This document shows, one piece after another, positions 18,436 through 26,246 of a stretch of DNA of 46,425 bases. The position numbers were made by a program, and so were the translations under genes. Origin of the DNA: an uncultured bacterium (GTDB taxonomy: Bacteria; Fidelibacterota; Marinisomatia; Marinisomatales; UBA1611); the NCBI GenBank assembly GCA_913020665.1, contig CAJVZI010000010.1, positions 1-46,425 of the forward strand, in the 5' to 3' direction. The notes below the pieces were generated by a model. It had not been told where the DNA came from. It saw only the letters and a list, made by a program, of their open reading frames with translations, and made no database searches. Position 1 is the stretch's first letter. Every line of letters begins with the position of its first letter.

Positions 18436-18666
18436 ATGGAATTAGATTGGGGAATGATTTTAAATCAATACATACGTGCGATAGGATGGTCTATTGCTGC
18501 ATCTGTAGGCTTCGCATTCGGTATAGGAATTGCTTTGAAGGTTTTTGATTTGTTATCCACCGATATTGACGAATGGGAAGAAATAAAGAAGGGGAATATG
18601 GGTGTTGCTCTTATCTTTATCTCATTGATTGTTATGGTTGGCTTGTTGGTCTACAAAGTTATTTAG
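18436..18666 (+). CDS. Half-size DUF350-type inner membrane protein
   Basis: The 76-residue protein has two hydrophobic helices, IGWSIAASVGFAFGIGIALKVF and VALIFISLIVMVGLLVY. They flank the segment DIDEWEEIKKGNMGVAL, which resembles the E-E-L-x-K-G-N-x-x-x-A motif of DUF350 membrane proteins. Typical DUF350 proteins contain two such units; this has one and might dimerise. The ATG is preceded by AAGGAG. It is the last gene before the bidirectional terminator. The function of DUF350 is not established. Confidence 0.6.
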   Translation: MELDWGMILNQYIRAIGWSIAASVGFAFGIGIALKVFDLLSTDIDEWEEIKKGNMGVALIFISLIVMVGLLVYKVI

Positions 18667-18690
18667 TTTATTTTATTTACCATGAAATAG

Positions 18691-18729
18691 AATGTAAAAA
18701 GCCTTTCCAGTGGAAAGGCTTTTTACATT
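18691..18729. terminator. Bidirectional intrinsic terminator
   Basis: A perfect 18-base inverted repeat (AATGTAAAAAGCCTTTCC and its complement) encloses the 3-base loop AGT. It has A-tracts on the left and T-tracts on the right, so it can stop transcription from both sides. It lies between the convergent genes ending at 18666 (+) and 18723 (-). The stop codon of the minus-strand gene is inside the right arm. Confidence 0.92.
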
Positions 18730-19178
18730 ATAGATACTGCTTTTTCAAGAAAACCCCCATCAGTTTTATCAAAATCTGAAAGGTTAGGAGAGTCGATATC
18801 TAGAACAGCTATTAGTTGCCCATTATGAAAAACGGGTACAACAATCTCAGACCTTGTTTTTGGATCACATGATATATAACCAGGAAACTCTAATACATTA
18901 TCAACAATAATTGTTTTTTCTTCCTTAGCAACGTTGCCACAAACTCCTTTGCCAAATTTGATATGAGAACATGCTAGGACATGTCCTTGGTAGGGACCTA
19001 TCTCCAGTAAATCTGGTTTTGTCTTCACATAAAAACCACAAAATAACCAATGTTTAAATTCAGAATGTAAAATAGCAGCCATTAAAGACATTTTTGCTTG
19101 TGCAGAAAGTGGAGGGGTGGATGGCAATGTAGATTCAAGGATCTTAATTACCTTGTTATATTTATTTTCTTTATTCAT
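18723..19178 (-). CDS. msrC: Free methionine-(R)-sulfoxide reductase (GAF domain)
   Basis: This cytoplasmic enzyme reduces free methionine-R-sulfoxide using a cysteine relay in a GAF fold. The signature is intact: GPYQGHVLAC with C70, IKFGKGVCG with C80, and FPGYISCDPKTRSEIVVPV with C104. These correspond to the three cysteines of the E. coli YebR type. The C-terminal strand VLDIDSPNLSDFD is also typical. At 151 residues the length is normal. Its ATG overlaps the stop of the upstream membrane gene (TAATG), so it is translationally coupled to that fused prenol-kinase-like protein. The functional link between the two is not obvious. Confidence 0.92.
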   Translation of the reverse strand: MNKENKYNKVIKILESTLPSTPPLSAQAKMSLMAAILHSEFKHWLFCGFYVKTKPDLLEIGPYQGHVLACSHIKFGKGVCGNVAKEEKTIIVDNVLEFPGYISCDPKTRSEIVVPVFHNGQLIAVLDIDSPNLSDFDKTDGGFLEKAVSIM

Positions 19179-20710
19179 TATTTGATCAATAAAAAAATAT
19201 ACATAAATAATGGTGCAGCTATGGTATTTATGAGATTGACAATATCATTATTTATCCATTTATTTCCAGATATAAGGGTTGATCCATCTTGATATTCTTC
19301 GATGATCTCCCCTGTTTGGGTTTCGTATTTTGCTTGAAAGATTGCTCCAGCCAACGAGTCAACAATTGCTGCAATGAATCCTGAAAAAATAATACCATAA
19401 ATAATTATACTTTCCATTGGTATTAAGACCCATGCAGTAAAACCGATAATACAACTTCCCAATAGTGATCCAAGAGTACCAATTCTTGTCAATCCGCCTG
19501 AAAGACCGTGTTCCATTGGCCTAAATGAAATAATTGATATAGGTTTGTGCTTTGAAAGCTTTCCAAATTCAGTTCCCCAAGTATCTGACATTGCAGCTGC
19601 AACTGAGGCTAGAAAAAGGTATATATTAAAAGGGTTTGGATATAAAAAATCTACTATACATACCAATGTTGCAACTCCACCATTGGCGTAAACCTGAATA
19701 ATATCTCTTTCAGATCCTTTTGATCTATAAAACGATCTATTTTTAATAGTTTTACTAATAATTGAGCTAAAAACAAAAAATATAGCTAAAGAGATTAAAT
19801 GTATATCTGAACCCAGCATTATGATCACAATAGCCATTATTATGGCTCCAAATAATCCATTTATATTCAAAGAGTTAAACCAATATGCAATACCAAATAG
19901 GCATATGACCAAAATAACTAATATAGATGATCTTGATAGCATGATATGCATCATATTATTTGATGAATCTTCAAAATTGAAAAAAAATCCGATCATAAAT
20001 AGTATACTTATAATAGGAATAGAAAAATTATCAGACCCCTTGCAACTAGTTATTTCTGCAGCAGTTGCAGCGGTTGCGATAAATAATGCAAAAAATAATA
20101 AAAAGATATTTGGATGGTTAAAAAACCATTTTGAAAATATATAGATAATGACCACTGCGCTGATAAAAAAAGCAACTGTACCCGGGATTGTCTTTTTATC
20201 TTTCCATATTATAAATTGAGATTTTGATCCTACATTTTCACCAACCTGTGCAGCGATCGGATCACAAAAAGCAAGTAATGATAAAGCTATAATGACAAAC
20301 TCAGGATAACCCCAAAATCCTATTACCATAACTAAATAACCAATTGGGAAATAGATCGTGCCATATGTGACTCTACTCTGTGAGTGAATCCCTTTGAATT
20401 GTTCACTATTTAAAGTAATAATGTTCATAATAATAAAAATTAATGCTAGGAGAGATGGTAAAATATTACCCTGGAATATCATCGGCGAACATGCTACCAT
20501 GATTCCCACAAGAAGGTGTATCAATCTTCGATTTGATTCAGCAGACAACCAGCCTAGTTTTAGTGAAAACTCACTCCCTAAGACACAACTTAAAATTATT
20601 ATAAGAAGAGCAAAAAATGTCCACCATTCATTTTCAAATGGAATCCATAGTGGAAATGTCATAAATAAACTTATCGTGTGGACATGTAAATGGCAATAAA
20701 GGAACATCAA
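19178..20710 (-). CDS. Fused polyprenol/phytol-kinase-type and DUF92 membrane protein
   Basis: The protein is almost entirely membrane-embedded. The N-terminal half (about 30-230) resembles CTP-dependent dolichol/phytol kinases (SEC59/VTE5): SNRRLIHLLVG, then FCDPIAAQVGENVGS followed by WKDKKTIPGT. The C-terminal half (about 270-505) is DUF92: VYANGGVATL, AAAMSDTWGTEFGKLS, GLSGGLTRIGTLGSLLGS, DSLAGAIFQ and GNKWINNDIVN. DUF92 includes plant VTE6, which phosphorylates phytyl phosphate, so I infer two successive phosphorylations of an isoprenoid alcohol. The substrate is unknown. The start is uncertain: the frame opens at 20710, but Met17 at 20662 gives a more usual N-terminus and leaves room for a promoter shared with the divergent gene. 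Confidence 0.82.
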   Translation of the reverse strand: MMFLYCHLHVHTISLFMTFPLWIPFENEWWTFFALLIIILSCVLGSEFSLKLGWLSAESNRRLIHLLVGIMVACSPMIFQGNILPSLLALIFIIMNIITLNSEQFKGIHSQSRVTYGTIYFPIGYLVMVIGFWGYPEFVIIALSLLAFCDPIAAQVGENVGSKSQFIIWKDKKTIPGTVAFFISAVVIIYIFSKWFFNHPNIFLLFFALFIATAATAAEITSCKGSDNFSIPIISILFMIGFFFNFEDSSNNMMHIMLSRSSILVILVICLFGIAYWFNSLNINGLFGAIIMAIVIIMLGSDIHLISLAIFFVFSSIISKTIKNRSFYRSKGSERDIIQVYANGGVATLVCIVDFLYPNPFNIYLFLASVAAAMSDTWGTEFGKLSKHKPISIISFRPMEHGLSGGLTRIGTLGSLLGSCIIGFTAWVLIPMESIIIYGIIFSGFIAAIVDSLAGAIFQAKYETQTGEIIEEYQDGSTLISGNKWINNDIVNLINTIAAPLFMYIFLLIK

Positions 20711-20744
20711 ATATTAAATTTTAATATATATCTATAGGATAAAA

Positions 20745-21308
20745 ATGATTATTGCAGTGAACGATTTCGTAAAACGCCAAGTTAAAGATTCAGGAAAAAC
20801 CTACGCAAGATCAATGAGCTTTGATTCCATTGCTAAGCATGCTGAAGATCAAATGAGTAAGGGATGTTTTTCTAAAGGGTATAGGGATGGAGTAAAAATA
20901 GTTCATGCAGATTATTCAATCATTGATGATTTTGTATGTCCATATGTAAAAATAGATGAGAATACACAATTAGTTTCGAGGATTGTAAGAAGGAGCCCTC
21001 ATGAAGAATCATATATTCAAACTCGTGCAAAAAATGGTGAACCTTTAGAGACGGGTAAAGTTGATCTGATAATATACCGTCATGATGTATTGATAGAGAA
21101 TAATGAGAATACTACTAATGCAGAGTGGGAGTTGATAAGTATTAATGCTATTCCTAAAGGTTTGGATTCTATTCCTATGGGACCAATCACTATGATGAGG
21201 AATCAATTAAACCTAGAAGGTGGAACAAAAGCATTATACAGAACTGAAGAATGGGCAGAATCTGTACAATTTTGGCAAAAATACGCTGCAATAGAGCCAA
21301 ATATCTAA
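20745..21308 (+). CDS. DUF3228 family protein
   Basis: The 187-residue protein fits DUF3228 in length and pattern. It has an N-terminal NDFVKRQV segment, a central KGYRDGVKIVHADY and RIVRRSPHEESYIQTR, then KVDLIIYRHDVL, AEWELISINAIP, and a C-terminal PMGPITMMRNQLNLEGGT. No signal peptide or membrane segment is visible, so it is probably cytoplasmic. The family's function is unknown. The ATG lies after TAGGATAAAA. It is transcribed divergently from the membrane gene to its left, and 103 bases without a clear terminator separate it from the next gene. Confidence 0.75.
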   Translation: MIIAVNDFVKRQVKDSGKTYARSMSFDSIAKHAEDQMSKGCFSKGYRDGVKIVHADYSIIDDFVCPYVKIDENTQLVSRIVRRSPHEESYIQTRAKNGEPLETGKVDLIIYRHDVLIENNENTTNAEWELISINAIPKGLDSIPMGPITMMRNQLNLEGGTKALYRTEEWAESVQFWQKYAAIEPNI

Positions 21309-21411
21309 TATTGATAAAGGTGTTTACAATTATAATATGAATAATTAAGTTTCCGGTATATAGCCATTTAGGTAATCCAATATTAATCTGGCTAAAAAAA
21401 ACCGAGGTACT

Positions 21412-24400
21412 ATGAAGGGGACTTATTGTAATCACAAGCCATCTTTCTGTGGAATAAACCGTTTTATTCCTCTGATACTATGTTTATCCTTTATAATGGG
21501 ACAGGGATATCAGGTTTCTGGTCGCGCATTTAATGAGGCTGGAAAAAAATTAGGTCCTGTCCGGATCGTGATCTATGATCAAGATAAAAGAAAGGTTACA
21601 GAGATAGAGACTGGCGGTAACGGAAAATTCAAGATGAAAAATATACCTGATGGGAAATATACTATGAATATATATGGCCCAGATGGATATGGTACTACAG
21701 AGAATATTACGGTTAGTGGTGCAAATTTAACTGATCTTAAGCCTGCTCTGAATCCTGCTACAGATCAAGTACAAATAAAAATGGAAGCGGCAGGTAATGG
21801 AGCGTCATTAAATTGGCAGTCTGTTGCACAAGCTGCGGACTATATTGTTTATCGCGATAATAATGAGATCGGCACAGTACGTGAAACATTCTATTTAGAT
21901 GAGGTGGGGCCTGGTCAAACATTTGCCTATAATGTTATAGCAGTAAAAAATGACCAGACCATGGGAACGCGTTCTATTACTGAATATGGTAAAGCATTAA
22001 TGCCGTCACCTGAGAACTTGGTTGCAGAAGCTAAAAAGAATATGATCAAATTAGCTTGGGATGCAGTAGAAGATGCCACTGGGTATACAATCTATAGAGA
22101 TGGGGAAAAGGTTAATTCCACGCCTGATAATTCCTATAGCGATTTTAAATTAAAATTTGATACCGAATACTCTTATACTGTATCAACTCTTGATCATCAT
22201 TCTGATGAAGGCAACCAATCGGTTAGTGTGTTTTCATCTACACATCCCGAGATTGCAAAGCCAAAGGGTCTAAAAGCAGAAAGTGGTGCAAACCAGGTCT
22301 CGCTAACCTGGAAGGCAGCCAAGAATAGTATTAAATATTATGTTTATCAAAATGGTACCTTGATCGATTCAACAAGTGGATTAACCGCAGATATCAATAC
22401 TGAAGCAGGTACTGAGAATTGTTTTACGGTTGCAGGAGTAGATAAATATGGATCTGTAGGTACAAAATCTGAAGCGGCTTGTGACAAAAGTCAATTTAGT
22501 CCGCCTGATTCAATTGTAGTTACGAATGATAGGCGCAATAATAATTTGATCGAATGGTCAGCTGTTGAAGGAGCAAGCTCTTATAATCTTTATGCAAATG
22601 GAAAACTCCAGACGAACACAACAAAAACAGAGATCAATCTAAAAAGTTTAAAATGGGATACAGACTATTCATATTACCTAACATCATTGACTGAAGATGG
22701 TGTTGAAGGTCCCCAGTCAGCGGAATATTCTGCACGTACTCCACAGATCTATATCATTCAAGGATTACTATTGGATGAGGCGGGAGATGCGAAAAATGTT
22801 GATCAGGCTAAGGTATTTTTATACGATTCCTCTGGAACAGATCTACTAGAAGAATTTGTTGTATCTAGAAATGGAAAATTCAGGTTTGAGAATGAGATCA
22901 TCGCAGATCATTATACTATCATGGCATATGGAAATGGTAGCGGTAACGGTGGTGATAGGGTCCATGTCATTAATAGTGATATAACTGACCTTAAAATAGA
23001 CCTATCAACGGAGGGACTACGGTCTGATGTCACTGTTGAGAGAGGTGTAGGACAATTAACAGTGCACTGGACTGACATTCCGCAGGCCAAATCATATAAT
23101 ATTTATAAGAATGATAGACTGATACAAAATATCATTGGTGATACTTCCTATGTTGATATTGTTGCCCCTGGTGTGCCCACATCATATATGGTCCGTTCTA
23201 TAGACCTTTATGATCTAGAGGGTCCAACATCAAATACCGTTACAGAAAAAGCATCATTCCCTCCACCAGAATTATCAATATCTGTAATCGCAGGCGGTTA
23301 TACAGTTGAAGGTAGTGGTCGGTTGATAAACTTAAGTTGGCCGGAAGTGCCTGGAGTAACAAAATATGCTCTTTATAGAGATGGAGAATTACTCGCAAAA
23401 CAGTCAGAACTTCTTTATGAAGAAAAAGATCTAGATTGGAATACAACTTATATCTACGCTATTAATTCAATAGATGCAGATGATCTTGAGGGTGTGAATT
23501 TTGTAGATACTGTTACTACACATCCAAAGGTTTCGACACCTGTCTTCAAATTATCAGGAAAAGTAAATTCCATTGAGATCTCATGGGATGCGATACCTGG
23601 CATGGCTGGTAAATATAAGATTTTTAGGAATGGTGGGAATATAGCAGACCTTGATGCATTGAGTTTTATAGATCCTGTGACTCCTGGAGTTGAGTATTGT
23701 TATACGGTCGCAGCAGAAGATACTTTTAAGACGGTTAGTCCAGATGCTGAAATTCAATGTGCTAAAGGATTTTTTGCACCTCCTGGTAATTTTACTGGTC
23801 GCGTACTACGTAATTACGCAGCTTTTACTTGGGAACCAGTCCTAGCAGCATCAGGATATAGGATATATAGAGATGGAGAACTCGTTCTTGATACACCAGA
23901 TGCGACAGAATTTGTAGATGCAAATTTAAAGTATGATACTTATTACACATATGAAGCCTGTAGTTATGATCAAGTAGGAGATGAAGGTCCAAAAATAACA
24001 TATCCTATCACCACTCATGAAGAGGTGCTATCTGTTGGCTTGACTGCAGAAGCTGATCTTGAGAAGGTCACATTGAATTGGGAAAAATCAAACTTGCGGG
24101 TTGACCATGCTTACAGAATATATCGTGATAGTGAATTGGTCACTGAGATAACAAATACAACCTATGAGGATTTTGTCCCACCTGGGAAATTCTTTTGTTA
24201 TACGATCACAGTAAAAGATAAATATGATACAGAAGGACCTGCCTCTAATTCTGAGTGCCAAAAGATACTTGTTAATTATCCAAGAATGCTCCAGGTGACT
24301 GGAGATGTAAGAAGAGTCCTTTTTAGTTTTAAGCAAATGATCGGAGCAGCATCATATAATATTTATGAGGTTGATCAAGAAACGGATTCATTGACATTTC

Positions 24401-26208
24401 TCACTAAGACAAGAAGCACTTATTATGAGCACAAGGGTCTAGATTTTGATACAGAATATTGCTACCAGCTTGCAAGTGAAGATGGAGATGGTGATGAAGG
24501 TCCTAGGTCACCTACGATGTGTGGATATGTGCTACCTCCACCACATCTTACACTAATATCGAAGAAGTTTATGGAAAATACCGGCAATGGTATGTTAGAT
24601 GGTCGTGAGAATGGATGGGCAATATTTAAAGTTGTTAATGACGGTCGTAGCCCTGCAAGGGAACTAAAACCCTGGCTACAACCTGAAGATGGCACTATGA
24701 CACCATCATTAAAGATCGACTCTGTAAAAACTATACCAATTTTGGCTGTAGGTGATACGGCACAAATAGAATTCTCAATTTATGCCAAACTAAAAATAGA
24801 AAGTGGAGAAAGGAATTTTTTCTTTAGAGTGGAAGAATTTTCAGGTATGGATCTTGAACCTGAACCTATTTCCTTTCCAACATTAAAAGTAACGCCACCT
24901 AATCTAGTGGTTACAGATTTTGCGATTGATAACGAATGGGGGCAGCATTATGTGCCAAACAATGAAACGGTTACAATGACAATAAGAGTGCAAAATCTAT
25001 CGGTTGGTTTAACTGATACTGCGAGTTTTAAATTTAGTCGGGATAGTTCATTTTTGTTTGATGATCAAGATGAACTTCACGAATATGGATTAATTAAGGG
25101 CGGCGAATTCATAGATCTTAGTTTTGAGATGATGACCAGAGAGGATGATTTTACAGTAGAATTGGAAATGTATGATTATTTTGAAACAATAAAGACGATA
25201 TCGATCTATGTAGAGACGATGAAGAACTATAAGGGTAAAGAAGAAATGGTCGTTTATGAGACACCCTTTCCTAAGGAGATATCCATTGGTGAAAAGACGA
25301 TAAAGCCTGAGATCATTAGCGATATTCCAAGAGCATCATTAGATCGTGAAACCATAGGCATAGTTCTAGGGAATCCAACATTTTGGGACTCAACGATCGT
25401 AGGTAAACCTTCGATCCATGAGAATGTGAAACAGGTAAGAGAGTATTTTCATAATCTATTTGGAATGTCAGACCATGACATTGTTCCAAGTCAATACTGG
25501 CTTTTTAATGATGGTATAACTAGTAATGATTTTAAGACAGTGTTTGACCCTGATATGGGATATATAAGAAAAAAGGTAATATCTAGTCTTGAATACTCTG
25601 AAAAGGACAGTTTAGATCTAATGGTGTATTTTAGTGGCGAAGGTACTACTCATAATGGAGAAAAAGTCATCTTACCTTATGATGCTGACTCAACAAATAG
25701 TAATTCATTTTTCCCAGTAAAACGACTTTATTCAAACTTGGCTAATATTCAAGCTATTCCTGAAGTAGGTAATGTTACGCTTTTCATGGATGTTGATTTT
25801 AATAATCCATCTTTTACCCAAAGCATAGTTAAACAAAGTGATATTGTAGAAAACCCAAAGAAAAAGAAGAAAAAGAAGAAAAAGAAGAAAGGTGAACCAG
25901 AGGAACCTATTAATGTTTTGCCCAAGGAAATAATGCCTCCTGAAACAATAACAGTATTCTTTGCGTCGAACACTACACAATTAGCCTATGATCATCCTGA
26001 CTATAGCAGTAGTATGTTTACCTATTATCTTTTAAAGGGATTAAAAGGTGCAGCAGATAATGGAGACAAGATGGTAACGGTATCTGAGCTTCATAATTAC
26101 GTTTTAAAGAACGTAGAGGACTCTACTAGGACACTTTACAAAGATCTACCACAAATACCAATACTCTTTACTTCTAACCCTGATCGGGTACTTTATAAAT
26201 TACCCTAA
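21412..26208 (+). CDS. Exported FN3-repeat protein with degenerate caspase-like domain (paralogue A)
   Basis: The 1598-residue protein has a signal peptide (FIPLILCLSFIMGQG), then a carboxypeptidase-regulatory-like module (about 33-112) and four FN3-like modules. A second regulatory-like module follows (about 452-530), six more FN3-like modules to about 1045, two CARDB-like Ig modules, and a caspase-like domain from about 1300. FN3-like units repeat the pattern YxIYRDG...Y.D...Y.Y. Several carry a Cys pair (EYCYTV...C). In the caspase-like fold the HG motif reads YFSGEG (E1410 for His) and the DxCxS motif reads MDVDFN (D1462 for Cys), so protease activity is not expected. An 11-lysine run lies at 1483-1493. 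No T9SS tail is present. Its paralogue follows after 38 bases. Confidence 0.85.
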   Translation: MKGTYCNHKPSFCGINRFIPLILCLSFIMGQGYQVSGRAFNEAGKKLGPVRIVIYDQDKRKVTEIETGGNGKFKMKNIPDGKYTMNIYGPDGYGTTENITVSGANLTDLKPALNPATDQVQIKMEAAGNGASLNWQSVAQAADYIVYRDNNEIGTVRETFYLDEVGPGQTFAYNVIAVKNDQTMGTRSITEYGKALMPSPENLVAEAKKNMIKLAWDAVEDATGYTIYRDGEKVNSTPDNSYSDFKLKFDTEYSYTVSTLDHHSDEGNQSVSVFSSTHPEIAKPKGLKAESGANQVSLTWKAAKNSIKYYVYQNGTLIDSTSGLTADINTEAGTENCFTVAGVDKYGSVGTKSEAACDKSQFSPPDSIVVTNDRRNNNLIEWSAVEGASSYNLYANGKLQTNTTKTEINLKSLKWDTDYSYYLTSLTEDGVEGPQSAEYSARTPQIYIIQGLLLDEAGDAKNVDQAKVFLYDSSGTDLLEEFVVSRNGKFRFENEIIADHYTIMAYGNGSGNGGDRVHVINSDITDLKIDLSTEGLRSDVTVERGVGQLTVHWTDIPQAKSYNIYKNDRLIQNIIGDTSYVDIVAPGVPTSYMVRSIDLYDLEGPTSNTVTEKASFPPPELSISVIAGGYTVEGSGRLINLSWPEVPGVTKYALYRDGELLAKQSELLYEEKDLDWNTTYIYAINSIDADDLEGVNFVDTVTTHPKVSTPVFKLSGKVNSIEISWDAIPGMAGKYKIFRNGGNIADLDALSFIDPVTPGVEYCYTVAAEDTFKTVSPDAEIQCAKGFFAPPGNFTGRVLRNYAAFTWEPVLAASGYRIYRDGELVLDTPDATEFVDANLKYDTYYTYEACSYDQVGDEGPKITYPITTHEEVLSVGLTAEADLEKVTLNWEKSNLRVDHAYRIYRDSELVTEITNTTYEDFVPPGKFFCYTITVKDKYDTEGPASNSECQKILVNYPRMLQVTGDVRRVLFSFKQMIGAASYNIYEVDQETDSLTFLTKTRSTYYEHKGLDFDTEYCYQLASEDGDGDEGPRSPTMCGYVLPPPHLTLISKKFMENTGNGMLDGRENGWAIFKVVNDGRSPARELKPWLQPEDGTMTPSLKIDSVKTIPILAVGDTAQIEFSIYAKLKIESGERNFFFRVEEFSGMDLEPEPISFPTLKVTPPNLVVTDFAIDNEWGQHYVPNNETVTMTIRVQNLSVGLTDTASFKFSRDSSFLFDDQDELHEYGLIKGGEFIDLSFEMMTREDDFTVELEMYDYFETIKTISIYVETMKNYKGKEEMVVYETPFPKEISIGEKTIKPEIISDIPRASLDRETIGIVLGNPTFWDSTIVGKPSIHENVKQVREYFHNLFGMSDHDIVPSQYWLFNDGITSNDFKTVFDPDMGYIRKKVISSLEYSEKDSLDLMVYFSGEGTTHNGEKVILPYDADSTNSNSFFPVKRLYSNLANIQAIPEVGNVTLFMDVDFNNPSFTQSIVKQSDIVENPKKKKKKKKKKKGEPEEPINVLPKEIMPPETITVFFASNTTQLAYDHPDYSSSMFTYYLLKGLKGAADNGDKMVTVSELHNYVLKNVEDSTRTLYKDLPQIPILFTSNPDRVLYKLP
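25858..25890 (+). repeat. AAG/AAA microsatellite coding for an 11-lysine run
   Basis: The nine-base unit AAAAAGAAG occurs three times, flanked by AAG and AAA, and encodes eleven consecutive lysines. It lies in a loop of the caspase-like domain between the strand that would hold the catalytic Cys and the next strand (ITVFFASN). Such purine runs are prone to replication or polymerase slippage. Confidence 0.85.
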
Positions 26209-26246
26209 ACGATCATAAGCTGATTGTCTCTATATTAGGTCGATCA

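Noticed and set aside
21309-21411. AT-rich gap with TTGATA and TATAAT-like strings, considered as a promoter for paralogue A
   Set aside because: The spacing is only 14 bases, and equivalent strings are common in this AT-rich sequence. A promoter is expected here, but I cannot pinpoint it.
25732-25980. Minus-strand frames with an 11-Phe run opposite the lysine tract
   Set aside because: They are antisense shadows of the K11 repeat within a strongly supported plus-strand gene.
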